This document shows positions 36,427 to 45,674 of a DNA stretch of 64,000 bases, piece after piece. The number at the start of each line of letters is the position of its first letter. Position 1 is the stretch's first letter. The stretch lies in contig NZ_FOIR01000003.1 in assembly GCF_900111145.1 (NCBI RefSeq), positions 310,001 to 374,000 on the forward strand, read 5' to 3'. The notes below the pieces were generated by a model. That model searched no databases. It was not told the DNA's origin and saw only the letters and a program-made list of their open reading frames with translations. The position numbers were made by a program, and so were the translations under genes. This stretch comes from Roseivirga pacifica (GTDB taxonomy: Bacteria > Bacteroidota > Bacteroidia > Cytophagales > Cyclobacteriaceae).

Positions 36427-37428
36427 TTAACGCTCCTTCATAATCTCACTAAATAGTTCGATAGATTTCAACCTGTCCTCATGATGATACAAATGTGAGG
36501 CGATCATTAGCTCACTTACTCCTGTTTTACTCAAAAACTCTTCCGTCTTTTCCTTCACAGTGGCCTTGCTTCCTACAAAGGCATATTGCTGCATGCGCAA
36601 AAATGCCGGATCCTGAGAAATTGCCTTTAGCTCTGGTGTCATATCAATTGGCGGTTGCATATAATCGAGTTTGTTCGTCAACACTCCAAGTATCATCCTT
36701 ATTTGTGTGGTAGACAAGCGCTCCGCTTCGGCATCAGTATCTGCGGCTATTATGTTCAACAAACCAATGGTATAAGGTTCACCTAAATAGTCAGAAGGCT
36801 GAAATTCATTGTAATAAATATTGAGTGCTTCAAAAAGTTGAGCCGGAGCAAAATGACTAGCAAATGCATATGGAAGCCCCATTTTCGCAGCTAAATGTGC
36901 GCTATCCGTGCTAGAACCAAGAATGTAAATAGGCACATTTACACCTTCGGCAACAGTGGCACGAACTCTCGCTCCCGCATTGTCGGCAGAAAAGTAGTGC
37001 TGGATTGCTTCAACCTCCTCAGGGAAACGATATACCGATTGCATTCTATCCGAACGAATCGCTTGCGCAGTAACCTGATCGGTTCCTGGTGCTCTTCCCA
37101 AGCCAAGGTCTATACGGTCAGGGTATAGAGATCCCAAGGTTCCGAACTGTTCCGAAACCACCAAAGGCGAATGATTCGGCAGCATTATTCCTCCTGATCC
37201 CACACGGATTTTCTCGGTACCCGCTGCAATGTGACCTATTAGAACAGCCGTAGCAGAGCTGGCTATGCTAATCATGTTATGGTGCTCGGCCAACCAAAAC
37301 CTATGATAACCTAGTTCCTCGGCCTTTTGGGCTAAATCTAAGCTTCTTTTAAAGGTATCGGCAGGGTTGCTATTAGCGGCTACACTGGCCAATTCTAGTA
37401 TAGAGTATGGTATATTTTTCTGTGGCAT
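36427..37428 (-). CDS. luciferase-like flavin-dependent oxidoreductase
   Basis: 333 residues. The N-terminus PYSILELASV and the segments HRFWLAEHHNM, IRVGSGGIMLPNHSPLVVSEQFGTL and YPDRIDLGLGRAPGTD define the MsnO8-type subgroup of LLM oxidoreductases. It should use FMN or FMNH2. The substrate is unknown. The 5' end is divergent from the GH43 gene. Confidence 0.9.
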   Translation of the reverse strand: MPQKNIPYSILELASVAANSNPADTFKRSLDLAQKAEELGYHRFWLAEHHNMISIASSATAVLIGHIAAGTEKIRVGSGGIMLPNHSPLVVSEQFGTLGSLYPDRIDLGLGRAPGTDQVTAQAIRSDRMQSVYRFPEEVEAIQHYFSADNAGARVRATVAEGVNVPIYILGSSTDSAHLAAKMGLPYAFASHFAPAQLFEALNIYYNEFQPSDYLGEPYTIGLLNIIAADTDAEAERLSTTQIRMILGVLTNKLDYMQPPIDMTPELKAISQDPAFLRMQQYAFVGSKATVKEKTEEFLSKTGVSELMIASHLYHHEDRLKSIELFSEIMKER

Positions 37429-37591
37429 TTCTTCTTCACTTAGGCAAACCTTAATGGCTCACCATGTTCAACAATGGACTACTAACACCTTTCAAACCAT
37501 TATCATTCAACCTAAAACCAAGTTTTTATTGCCCATGCACTTTTTCAATTATCTTACAAGTTCAACGCGCAAAAGACAACCGATTTTTATT

Positions 37592-38614
37592 ATGAAAAAG
37601 CTACTCCTGGCAACGCTCCTTATGGCCACTTTTTGTTTGGCCTGTAACACAAAAAAAGAAACCCAATCTGTACAAACCTCTGGCAATCCGCTCTGGGAAG
37701 GATGGTACGCTGACCCCGAAGGCATTGTGTTTGGCGATGAATATTGGATATTCCCAACCTACAGCAATCGCTATAAAAAGCAGGTGCACTTTGATGCTTT
37801 TTCCTCTAAAGACCTGGTTACTTGGGAAAAGCACGAGCACGTACTCGACACATCTATTATTAAATGGGCACGACAGGCCATGTGGGCGCCCGCGGCCATT
37901 GAGAAAGAAGGCAAGTACTACCTTTTCTTCTCGGCAAATGATATTCAGCGCCCGGGTAGTTCACTTTACAATGCCGATGATGACATTAATCACACTGGGG
38001 GCATTGGCATTGCCGTAGCCGACAGCCCGGGTGGACCTTATAAAGACTACTTGGGCAAACCATTAATCAGTGATTTTTATAATGATGCACAACCAATAGA
38101 CCAATTTGTTTTTAAAGATGTAGATGACACCTACTACATTTTCTATGGTGGTTGGAGACATTGCAATGTAGGCAAACTGAATGATGACTTTACCGGAATA
38201 GAACCTTGGAGTGAAGATGAGCTTTTTAAAGAAATAACCCCTGAAGGCTATGTAGAAGGCCCTTTTATGTTTTTGAGAAACAACAAATACTACTTAATGT
38301 GGTCAGAGGGTGGCTGGACCAACGGCAGTTACAAAGTGGCCTACGCCATGGCCGATTCTCCAACTGGACCATTCGATAGAATTGGAACAATTCTAGAATC
38401 GGACACCACCGTTGCAACTGGTGCTGGGCACAACTCAGCGCTTAATGTACCCGGCACAGACGAGTGGTATATAGTTTACCACCGAAGACCAATACCCAAT
38501 GAAGACCGCGACCATCGGGTTACCTGCATAGATAAAATGGAATTCAATGCAGATGGCACCATCAAACAAATCAAAATGACCTTTGAGGGTGTAGAAGCAC
38601 GACCTATTGAGTAA
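37592..38614 (+). CDS. glycoside hydrolase family 43-like lipoprotein
   Basis: 340 residues from the ATG at 37592, which begins a clean lipoprotein signal (KKLLLATLLMATFCLAC, lipid Cys at residue 17); longer in-frame starts overlap the divergent gene. A five-bladed propeller family: WYADPEG supplies the probable catalytic base Asp, DQFVFKDVDDTYYIFYGG the transition-state Asp and YVEGPFMFLRNNKYY the acid Glu. It would act on arabinan, xylan or related side chains at the cell surface. No polysaccharide locus surrounds it. Confidence 0.87.
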   Translation: MKKLLLATLLMATFCLACNTKKETQSVQTSGNPLWEGWYADPEGIVFGDEYWIFPTYSNRYKKQVHFDAFSSKDLVTWEKHEHVLDTSIIKWARQAMWAPAAIEKEGKYYLFFSANDIQRPGSSLYNADDDINHTGGIGIAVADSPGGPYKDYLGKPLISDFYNDAQPIDQFVFKDVDDTYYIFYGGWRHCNVGKLNDDFTGIEPWSEDELFKEITPEGYVEGPFMFLRNNKYYLMWSEGGWTNGSYKVAYAMADSPTGPFDRIGTILESDTTVATGAGHNSALNVPGTDEWYIVYHRRPIPNEDRDHRVTCIDKMEFNADGTIKQIKMTFEGVEARPIE

Positions 38615-38629
38615 TTAAAAACAGCAGTT

Positions 38630-38650
38630 AAATACTGATTATCAGTATTT
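38630..38650. repeat. 21-bp perfect palindrome downstream of GH43
   Basis: AAATACTGAT-T-ATCAGTATTT: 10-bp arms around one base, starting 15 nt after the GH43 stop and 46 nt before a -7-like box. It could be a weak terminator (AT-rich stem followed by T-rich sequence) or an operator for the XRE-containing operon downstream. Confidence 0.5.
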
Positions 38651-38695
38651 TATATTTTCATGTAAAAAATTTTTAACATCAAGTTAAACTTTTCA

Positions 38696-38703
38696 TACCT
38701 TTG
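38696..38703 (+). promoter_or_regulatory. -7 box of the DUF2178/XRE/oxidoreductase operon
   Basis: TACCTTTG matches the Bacteroidota -7 consensus TAnnTTTG and lies 46 bases before the first start codon. No good TTG is seen at -33, so regulation by an activator is possible. Confidence 0.4.
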
Positions 38704-38749
38704 GTACGTCATTTTTTACATAAGGTCAAACATTTCAAACAACCAAAAC

Positions 38750-39193
38750 ATGTCGTATCACGAAAACAGAAACCTAGTAAATATGGCAGCCGCTATTCTG
38801 GTGCCTGCTGTTTACTTCTATAGCAGACTTAACAATGTGGCGCTCTCCAGCATGGAGTCAGCCGAACTACTCAAGTTCTGGGGCAAGCAAATGATGATTT
38901 ACATTTTGGTAGCCATAGGTGTAAGAATTGCCATCGAAATACTTTATGCCATTGCGTACTCTGCGATAACAAAAGAGTCGGTTCCGAAAACCGATGAGCG
39001 CGATAAAATGATAGAACTAAAGTCTAAGAATGTTAGTCAAGTCATTTTCATTTTCGGAATTATAGGTGGCATGGGAGCCCTTGCACTCGAAATGTCAGTT
39101 ACCATGTTTTTTGTCTCTTTTCTGGTAGGAGGCGTATTGGCTGAGCTGGTAGAAAACACCATACAGCTGGTTTATTATAAAAGAGGATTCTGA
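38750..39193 (+). CDS. membrane protein, DUF2178-like
   Basis: 147 residues with four predicted membrane helices (about 12-28, 48-70, 95-113, 117-135). TDERDKMIELKS between helices 2 and 3 is the typical DUF2178 loop. Its stop overlaps the start of an XRE regulator (ATGA-type junction), a pairing seen often in Bacteria and Archaea. Function unknown. Confidence 0.8.
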   Translation: MSYHENRNLVNMAAAILVPAVYFYSRLNNVALSSMESAELLKFWGKQMMIYILVAIGVRIAIEILYAIAYSAITKESVPKTDERDKMIELKSKNVSQVIFIFGIIGGMGALALEMSVTMFFVSFLVGGVLAELVENTIQLVYYKRGF

Positions 39194-39429
39194 TGAAGAA
39201 AAAGTACAAAATACAAAACAACATTAGAACGCTCCGCTTTATGAACGAAGAAATGACCCAGCAACAACTTGCCGAAAAAGTGGACGTTTCGCGCCAAACC
39301 ATAGTAGCCATTGAAAAAGGCAAATACTCTCCTACCCTTGAACTATCCTTCAAAATAGCTCAAGTGTTTAATGTACCCTTGCACGAGGTATTTTCTTACG
39401 AACTAATAGACACAAAACCACAGCGCTAA
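39193..39429 (+). CDS. XRE family transcriptional regulator, short form
   Basis: 78 residues, almost only a helix-turn-helix: MTQQQLAEKVDVSRQTIVAIEKGKYSPTLELSFKIAQVF, then VPLHEVFSYE. This is the small XRE type usually encoded with a membrane protein. It shares one base with the next gene (TAATG), forming a three-gene operon. Confidence 0.92.
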   Translation: MKKKYKIQNNIRTLRFMNEEMTQQQLAEKVDVSRQTIVAIEKGKYSPTLELSFKIAQVFNVPLHEVFSYELIDTKPQR

Positions 39430-40415
39430 TGCAGGCCTATATAAGACAAAAGTACGGTGGCCCCGAAGTGCTTTCACTAGGTAAATTCCACAAGCCTAGC
39501 CCAAAACCTGATCAGCTGCTGGTAAAGGTAAAAGCAGTCTCTGTCAATCCGCTCGATTGGCATGGATTACGGGGAACGCCATACCTAATCAGGTTAAGCA
39601 TGGGGCTTTTCAAACCGAAAAACTCGTTTCTTGGAGCCGATGTATCTGGAATTGTGGAAGAAGTTGGCAGTGCCATTACCAACTTTAAACCGGGCGATGA
39701 GGTCTATGGAGAAATTAACGAAAGTGGCGCAGGCAGCTTTGCAGAATATGTTTGCGTAAGACAAGATTTCTGGGCAAAAAAGCCTGCCAATATTAGTCAT
39801 GAAGAAGCCGCTGCAGCCCCCATTGCCGCCCTTACCGCAATACAGGGTTTGCGAGATCATGGCGGTTTAAAAGCCGGACAAAAAGTACTGATCAACGGAG
39901 CTTCTGGCGGTGTTGGCACGTATGCCGTACAAATAGCAAAAGCCATGGGGGCACATGTAACCGCGGTTTGCAGCACACATAAAGTGGATCAAGCAAACAA
40001 GCTGGGTGCCGATGAAGTTGTGGATTACACCAAGTCAGATTTGAGCACATTAAATGCAAAGTTCGACCTGATATTTGATGGTGTGGGAAATTGTGAGGCT
40101 AAAATTGCCAAAAGACTACTAAAACCAGGTGGAACATGCCTTTTGGTGGGTTGGGGTGGTTTTAAACATATGGCCAAATTTGTACTTGCCAATGTACTAG
40201 TTGGCAAAAAATGGAACCTCACCTTCTTTACTGCCAAAATGAATTTAGATGACTTAGCCTACCTTTCTGAACTGCTTAGCTCAGGAAAAATCAAGTCTAT
40301 AATCGACAAACAATATGCGTTCGAACAATTACCACAAGCGGTTGCTTATCAAGAAGATGGACACGCTAGTGGCAAAGTTATAGTTACGGTTAATAAGCCC
40401 GAACATTCATCTTGA
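39429..40415 (+). CDS. NAD(P)-dependent quinone oxidoreductase-like MDR protein
   Basis: 328 residues. A GroES-like domain (about 1-130) is followed by a Rossmann domain with the NADPH loop GASGGVGTYAVQIAKAMGA near residue 157. No zinc-ligand Cys/His set is present, so it is of the quinone-oxidoreductase rather than the alcohol-dehydrogenase type. Coupled to the XRE regulator gene. Confidence 0.88.
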   Translation: MQAYIRQKYGGPEVLSLGKFHKPSPKPDQLLVKVKAVSVNPLDWHGLRGTPYLIRLSMGLFKPKNSFLGADVSGIVEEVGSAITNFKPGDEVYGEINESGAGSFAEYVCVRQDFWAKKPANISHEEAAAAPIAALTAIQGLRDHGGLKAGQKVLINGASGGVGTYAVQIAKAMGAHVTAVCSTHKVDQANKLGADEVVDYTKSDLSTLNAKFDLIFDGVGNCEAKIAKRLLKPGGTCLLVGWGGFKHMAKFVLANVLVGKKWNLTFFTAKMNLDDLAYLSELLSSGKIKSIIDKQYAFEQLPQAVAYQEDGHASGKVIVTVNKPEHSS

Positions 40416-40515
40416 AAAATCGCTGCTTCACCGACCTAATTCACCACTTCAGTAAGTAAAATATAGAAGAGTCATACAAACCCAAGAAATTAGTACAACC
40501 AAAAACTCAGTCGCT

Positions 40516-40734
40516 ATGAAATTACTAATCTTCAAAACCAATATCACTGACGAACTCAGGGTAAGAAGAGTCAATGCCCTGCTGGCTTACAACCCAGAAG
40601 TAATGGACTGGTCGGTAGACCTAGAAGACATCGACAAAGTGCTTCGGATAGAAGCCGAAGACCAAGTGCAAGAAGCAGAAGTTATGGAGATTGTTAACTC
40701 ATGGGGCATTAAGTGCGAGGCTCTCGAGGACTAA
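40516..40734 (+). CDS. small HMA-fold-like protein without CxxC
   Basis: 72 residues with the beta-alpha-beta pattern of the heavy-metal-associated fold (MKLLIFKTNI..ELRVRRVNALL, WSVDLEDIDKVLRIEAED, VMEIVNSWGIKCEAL), but the metal-binding CxxC is absent; the only Cys is near the C-terminus. Similar short proteins occur widely in Bacteroidota. Function unknown. Confidence 0.7.
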   Translation: MKLLIFKTNITDELRVRRVNALLAYNPEVMDWSVDLEDIDKVLRIEAEDQVQEAEVMEIVNSWGIKCEALED

Positions 40735-40816
40735 ACCCTACGCACTTAAAAACAGCTTCAAACCAAATTTAAAGACAAGGCAATAATGCTTATATTAAGA
40801 CTCAACCTTATTGCTT

Positions 40817-42490
40817 ATGTCCTTTACCAAAACGCTCTCATTTCTGATAATCCTTGGTTTATTCGGATGTCAAAAGTTCGAGAAAGAACCATCAGAATTT
40901 AAAAACAAATACAGCGACCTTGTGTCATTATTCAAGGACTGGAGAGCCTTTGAAAAACCACCACTACTGAACGGTGCGCCCGACTACACTGCTGCAACAT
41001 TTAAAAAGCGCTGGCCGCAATTCAAAACACTCCAAAACGAACTATTGGCAATAGATACTACGGGCTGGAGCATTCCACAGCAGGTAGATTATCACATTGT
41101 TTGGGCCGAAATGAACGGCTTCGATTTTAACCACAAAACGTTAAAGCCATGGCAAAGAGATCCTGCCTTTTACAAAGTGTTGTGGATGAGCCGCAGTGAC
41201 GTACCCGCCCACGAAGGCCCCACAAACCATGGCACTCTCGAGGTTTGGACATATGATTTTCCGTTAAATCAAACATCTAAGGCCAAACTAATCAAGGAGC
41301 TCAAGGTAATACCCGAACTAAACAAACAAGCCAAAAAGAACCTAACCGGCAATGCCAAAGACCTTTGGGTCGCTGGTATTAGAGATATAAAAACGCAAGC
41401 TGAAAACCTAAAAAGCCTAAAGTCAATCAGCGCAATTAAAGCTGATAATAACATCACACAAGCCATAAATCAAGCAATTAAATCGACTGATGACTTTGCT
41501 ACTTGGCTGGAGAAGGAAGCCAAAACTAAAGATGGACCTTCCGGTATCGGCAAAGAAAACTACACTTGGTACTTACAAAATGTACACCTAGTGCCACTTA
41601 CCTGGCAAGACGAAGTTATGCTCCTTAAAAGGGAACTTGCTCGCGCTTGGTCATCACTAAAGCTAGAAGAGCACGCAAACAGGAACCTGCCCGAGCTTAC
41701 GGCAGCCAACTCCCCAGAAAGCTATGACGCCATGGCCAAAAGGTCTGCCAATAGCTTACTCGGTTTTTTGAAAAACCAAAACATCGTTACTGTAAAAGAC
41801 TATTTCGAACCTGCACTTAACGCCCATTTAGGCGCCTATATTCCCGAAGCAAAACGAAACTTTTTTACCATTGGTGAACACTACGATGCCAGGCCGCTAT
41901 ACTCACACTTCTATCATTGGTTTGAACTAGCCAGGATGGACAACGAACCTCACCAAAGTGAAATCCGAAAAGGCCCGCTGCTCTACAACATTTTCGATTC
42001 GCGAAATGAGGGCACCGCCACGGCTGTGGAAGAAATGTTTATGGATGCAGGCCTGTACAAAGACGACCCTCGAGTAAGAGATATTGTATATATAATGATT
42101 GCGCAACGGGCTGCCCGCGGCCTTGGCTCACTTTATGCTCATGCCAACCAAATGACCATGGAAGAGGCAGGAGGAATTCATTCGGAGTACACGCCACGTG
42201 GCTGGATGAAGACAGAAAAAGAGCTCCTGCTCTTTGAACAGCACTTATACCTGCGTCAGCCCGGCTATGGCACCAGCTATATTACCGGTAAATACTTGCT
42301 GGAAGCCGCAATGGCCGATTACGCTCGATTAAACGAAGGTGATTTTGAGGTGAAAGAATTCTTCGACCAACTTAACGCGATTGGAAACATTCCTATGTCG
42401 CTTGGTCATTGGGAAATGACGGGCGTGAACAATCAAGTAAAGCAAATTACCAATGCCTTTGAAACTGACAAGAACCCCAATAATTATTAA
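40817..42490 (+). CDS. DUF885-like lipoprotein, possibly inactive peptidase relative
   Basis: 557 residues from the ATG at 40817; a TTG two codons upstream is unnecessary. Lipoprotein signal [18 protein letters not shown]. The C-terminal half ([38 protein letters not shown]) follows the DUF885 pattern, yet the usual HExxH-type motif of active members is not present; [10 protein letters not shown] is at the expected position of a later conserved Glu. It may be a catalytically altered paralogue. Confidence 0.7.
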   Translation: MSFTKTLSFLIILGLFGCQKFEKEPSEFKNKYSDLVSLFKDWRAFEKPPLLNGAPDYTAATFKKRWPQFKTLQNELLAIDTTGWSIPQQVDYHIVWAEMNGFDFNHKTLKPWQRDPAFYKVLWMSRSDVPAHEGPTNHGTLEVWTYDFPLNQTSKAKLIKELKVIPELNKQAKKNLTGNAKDLWVAGIRDIKTQAENLKSLKSISAIKADNNITQAINQAIKSTDDFATWLEKEAKTKDGPSGIGKENYTWYLQNVHLVPLTWQDEVMLLKRELARAWSSLKLEEHANRNLPELTAANSPESYDAMAKRSANSLLGFLKNQNIVTVKDYFEPALNAHLGAYIPEAKRNFFTIGEHYDARPLYSHFYHWFELARMDNEPHQSEIRKGPLLYNIFDSRNEGTATAVEEMFMDAGLYKDDPRVRDIVYIMIAQRAARGLGSLYAHANQMTMEEAGGIHSEYTPRGWMKTEKELLLFEQHLYLRQPGYGTSYITGKYLLEAAMADYARLNEGDFEVKEFFDQLNAIGNIPMSLGHWEMTGVNNQVKQITNAFETDKNPNNY

Positions 42491-42569
42491 ATAAAACTTA
42501 GGATTAAGTAAAACAACTGGCAATTGAGAGGGTTAAATTCATAAACACTTTTTAACCTAAAGCTTTCCT

Positions 42570-43655
42570 GTGCCCCAAAAATCTAAACGCCTAAAGAAGA
42601 TAATCCGATACACCCTAGTCGCGCTGGTAGTACTCCTCATTGCGTTCCGAGTTTACCTGCCAACCTTAGTCAAAAACTATGTAAACAAAGTATTGGCAGA
42701 CATTCCTGGTTATTATGGCCAAGTAGACGATATTGATATTTCACTTTTTCGCGGTGCCTATGTAATAAAAGGCATGTATTTAAACAAGGTTGATGCAAGT
42801 TCCGAAATCCCCTTTCTGAAATTCCCGAACAGTGACATTTCAATTGAATGGAAGTCACTTTTTAAAGGTAAAATAGTGAGTGAAATCATTATGGATAGCC
42901 CCGAGATAATCTATGTTTTTGAGGACCAACAGGGCGAATCGGACAATGTACCAGAAGCAGATGATTGGACAGACGCATTAACTGACCTTGTGCCCATCGA
43001 CATCAACCACTTTGAAATACACCAAGGCAAACTGGCCTTCGTACAACTTTCGGCCGACCCTAATATTGATCTTAATATTTCCCAGTTAGAGTTGACCGCA
43101 GACAATTTGCGGAACGTAAAATCGAGAGACCTGACCCTACCCTCTACCATAGTGGCATCTGGAAAATCAATCGGAAATGGAGATTTAAAGCTAGAAGGCA
43201 ACATTAACCTGATAAAGGAGGTGCCAGACATGGACATAGCAGTGAGTCTTGAAAACATTGACGTAACAGCACTCAACGATGCCACTCAGCATTACGCAAG
43301 CATCGATTTTAAAGAAGGCAACTTGGGCTTCTTCAGTGAAATTGCCATTGCCGATGGTCACCTAAAAGGCTATATGAAACCACTGCTTGCCGATGCTGTG
43401 CTCATCGACAAAGAAGATGGCTTCTTAAGCGTACTTTGGGAAGGTTTTGTTGGCTTCTTCAAGTTTGTATTGAAGAATCAGAAAACCAATACAGTAGCAA
43501 CCAAAATCCCTATTGAGGGAGATTTGAATGATGTGGACACAGCCGTTTGGCCCACAATTCTAAGCATATTTGAAAATGCATGGATAGAAGCTTTTAAAGG
43601 AATTGTAGATAACGATATCCAATTCAAAGATGCGATAAAGAAGGACAAAGGATGA
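42570..43655 (+). CDS. DUF748/AsmA-like membrane-anchored protein
   Basis: 361 residues, GTG start. An N-terminal anchor helix (about 12-31, TLVALVVLLIAFRVYLPTLV) is followed by a beta-rich region with YGQVDDIDISLFRGAYVIKGMYLNK and later repeats of that pattern, typical of DUF748/AsmA-like proteins at the inner membrane that face the periplasm. A role in lipid transport or envelope assembly is known for some relatives. Confidence 0.75.
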   Translation: MPQKSKRLKKIIRYTLVALVVLLIAFRVYLPTLVKNYVNKVLADIPGYYGQVDDIDISLFRGAYVIKGMYLNKVDASSEIPFLKFPNSDISIEWKSLFKGKIVSEIIMDSPEIIYVFEDQQGESDNVPEADDWTDALTDLVPIDINHFEIHQGKLAFVQLSADPNIDLNISQLELTADNLRNVKSRDLTLPSTIVASGKSIGNGDLKLEGNINLIKEVPDMDIAVSLENIDVTALNDATQHYASIDFKEGNLGFFSEIAIADGHLKGYMKPLLADAVLIDKEDGFLSVLWEGFVGFFKFVLKNQKTNTVATKIPIEGDLNDVDTAVWPTILSIFENAWIEAFKGIVDNDIQFKDAIKKDKG

Positions 43656-43714
43656 CAGTTGTAATGTGACTGTGACTTAGTTTATCTATTTTAGGTCGAC
43701 TAAACAACACACAA

Positions 43715-44314
43715 ATGCAAAAGGACTATGTTATCATAACTGGGTTGATACTTGGAAGTGCCATGATCGTGGTAATGCTTCTAGTTTACTTCAAAACACA
43801 TAAATTTGCCTTTGGAGGGGCTGTATTGACAGTTTTTGGCACAATACTAATCGGGCTGTCCATTTGGGCCAATATAGAAGTCAGCATCGGTGTTGATGGT
43901 GGTTTAGAAGCCAGATTTTTACAACTAGAAGGCAGTATAGCCAGAACGGAATCGAAGGTTCAGCTAAATTCCGTAGAAAACCGACTAGTTAACATGTCAT
44001 TAGCCTATGGACATCCAATCGAATTCAAAAAGTTTGACCCTGTACTCACAGACCTGCAAACCGCATTAGAAATCCCAAAACAAGATAATTCATTCGGCAT
44101 TTTGTTGAATAATGAACAAAAGGACCAACACTATATGCAGGCGATAAAGTTTACTGATTCTGGCAACTATAGAATTGAATATCGTGCCGGAGCTTCAGAT
44201 AAACATTACTTTTCCAATGTTAATAAAGAGCTTTTAATACAGGCATTCGAAAGTTACTTATTGGGAACAAATGCTTATTTAAATATTATAAGCTGGGAAA
44301 AGCTTGAACTATAA
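43715..44314 (+). CDS. hypothetical membrane protein
   Basis: 199 residues with two membrane helices (about 5-26, IITGLILGSAMIVVMLLVY, and 34-54, GAVLTVFGTILIGLSIWA) and a soluble C-terminal domain. Not recognised. Its 3' end overlaps the convergent crp-type gene by 6 bases. Confidence 0.65.
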   Translation: MQKDYVIITGLILGSAMIVVMLLVYFKTHKFAFGGAVLTVFGTILIGLSIWANIEVSIGVDGGLEARFLQLEGSIARTESKVQLNSVENRLVNMSLAYGHPIEFKKFDPVLTDLQTALEIPKQDNSFGILLNNEQKDQHYMQAIKFTDSGNYRIEYRAGASDKHYFSNVNKELLIQAFESYLLGTNAYLNIISWEKLEL

Positions 44315-44935
44315 GACCTCTATCCTATTGCGGTGCAATTCGATTTTTTCCTCGCGTTCAAGTTTTTTGAGCAGGCGTGATACGACTACACGAGATGTAT
44401 TGAGCTCTTGAGCGATTTGTTCGTGGGTTTTATTGATTACGAATGAGCCGGAACTCTGCTTTTTGTCCAACAGATATTTCATTAGCCGCTCATCCATATT
44501 CATAAAGGCGATGCTATCCACTGTGTTTAACATTTCGTCAAACCTATCGTGATAAGAATCAAAGATGAACTTTCGGAATGAACGGTATTTGGCCATCCAA
44601 TTATCAATCTGAACCATTGGCACCATCCACAAAGTTGCTTCGCTTTCGGCAATCACTTTGAACTCGCTCATTTGCGTACCCAAACAGCACGAAATGGACA
44701 TGGCACAGGCATCGCCACCCTCCAAATAATACAGAAAAATTTCTCGGCCTTCAGCATCCTCTCGCATTACGCGCAAAGTACCGCTAAGTACCAAAGGCAT
44801 CTCCCGGGCTTGCATCCCGGGAGCTATTAAAAGTTGTTCTGTGGCTACAGTAATTTGACGACCAACCTGTTCAATTTCTTGAATCAACTGGTCTTCTAAA
44901 CCCAGCTGATGGAGTACATCAGCTATTTTTTTCAT
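44309..44935 (-). CDS. Crp/Fnr family transcriptional regulator
   Basis: 208 residues. Cyclic-nucleotide-binding-like domain (about 15-125), then a Crp-type winged helix (about 150-205) with recognition segment HEQIAQELNTSRVVVSRLLKKLE. Cys77, Cys83 and Cys84 (CAMSISCC) occur in the sensor domain, a pattern seen in many Bacteroidota Crp-like proteins, which could be redox-active. Its ATG overlaps the ferritin stop by 4 nt, so its level is coupled to iron storage. Confidence 0.88.
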   Translation of the reverse strand: MKKIADVLHQLGLEDQLIQEIEQVGRQITVATEQLLIAPGMQAREMPLVLSGTLRVMREDAEGREIFLYYLEGGDACAMSISCCLGTQMSEFKVIAESEATLWMVPMVQIDNWMAKYRSFRKFIFDSYHDRFDEMLNTVDSIAFMNMDERLMKYLLDKKQSSGSFVINKTHEQIAQELNTSRVVVSRLLKKLEREEKIELHRNRIEVL

Positions 44936-45477
44936 GCTTGGTCTGCTGCAGCTGCTTGTTTACCAAGATTAAGAATCTCCTTATCAATGGTCCACAAACC
45001 AACACCGTCTTCACCAATTATATCGAATAATTCAACAGCTCTTCTAGCAAGGGTTTCTTCCTCACGCTGCTCTTCTACATACCAGTTCAGAAAGTTCATG
45101 GTGGTGAAATCTTTTATCTCGTAACAATGGTTCACAATCTTATTGATTGAATTTGTTACTGCGATTTCATGATCCAAAACCTCCTCAAAAACTTCTCTCA
45201 AAGAGTTGTAACGATGTTTAATATCAGTGATCTCAGGCTGAATAGCATGGCCACCAGCATCGTTTATGTAGTGAAAGAGCTTGAGCATATGCATGCGCTC
45301 TTCATCGGAATGCATGTACAAAAACTGCGCTGAGTTTTCGTAACCAGTCATTTCGCACCAAGAAGCCATTGAAAGATAAGCTGCAGATGAAAGGCCTTCC
45401 ATTCTGATTTGCTCATTCAACATTTTTTCGGTTTCATCGGTGAGCGAACGCTTCGCTGTTACTTTTTGTCTTTCCAT
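44932..45477 (-). CDS. ferritin
   Basis: 181 residues, non-haem ferritin (FtnA type). Ferroxidase-centre residues are visible: Glu22 (EQIRMEGLSSAAY), Tyr34, Glu60 and His63 (EERMH), Glu in LDHEIAVT and EEQREEE. Stores iron in the cytosol. It forms a two-gene operon with the Crp/Fnr regulator; a 19-bp palindrome lies about 90 bp upstream. Confidence 0.93.
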   Translation of the reverse strand: MERQKVTAKRSLTDETEKMLNEQIRMEGLSSAAYLSMASWCEMTGYENSAQFLYMHSDEERMHMLKLFHYINDAGGHAIQPEITDIKHRYNSLREVFEEVLDHEIAVTNSINKIVNHCYEIKDFTTMNFLNWYVEEQREEETLARRAVELFDIIGEDGVGLWTIDKEILNLGKQAAAADQA

Positions 45478-45568
45478 TTTATTCCAGTTTTATAAATTAA
45501 ATGTACCGCTTTGCACGGCAAATTTGCTATAAGGAAGACAACTTTTAAAACAAAAGAGTGCCATCCAT

Positions 45569-45587
45569 TTCCAATTTAAAATTGGAA
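45569..45587. promoter_or_regulatory. 19-bp perfect palindrome upstream of ferritin
   Basis: TTCCAATTT-A-AAATTGGAA, 92-110 bases before the ferritin start and 88-106 bases after the TolC stop on the same strand. It may be an operator of the ferritin operon, or a weak terminator of the export operon; no T run follows on the minus strand. Confidence 0.4.
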
Positions 45588-45674
45588 CAAATAAAGAGAA
45601 GCGCGGTTTACTTTTACCGATACCTCAATATTAACACTACTTAAATAAGTGGTTTGTAACCATTGTTACCAAGC

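Noticed and set aside
37367-37591. N-terminal extension of the GH43 protein
   Set aside because: It overlaps the 5' end of the divergent luciferase-like gene and would bury the lipoprotein signal that starts at 37592.
45569-45587. Palindrome as an intrinsic terminator of the TolC operon
   Set aside because: No T run follows on the minus strand and the spacing from the TolC stop is about 90 bases; operator preferred, but not proven.
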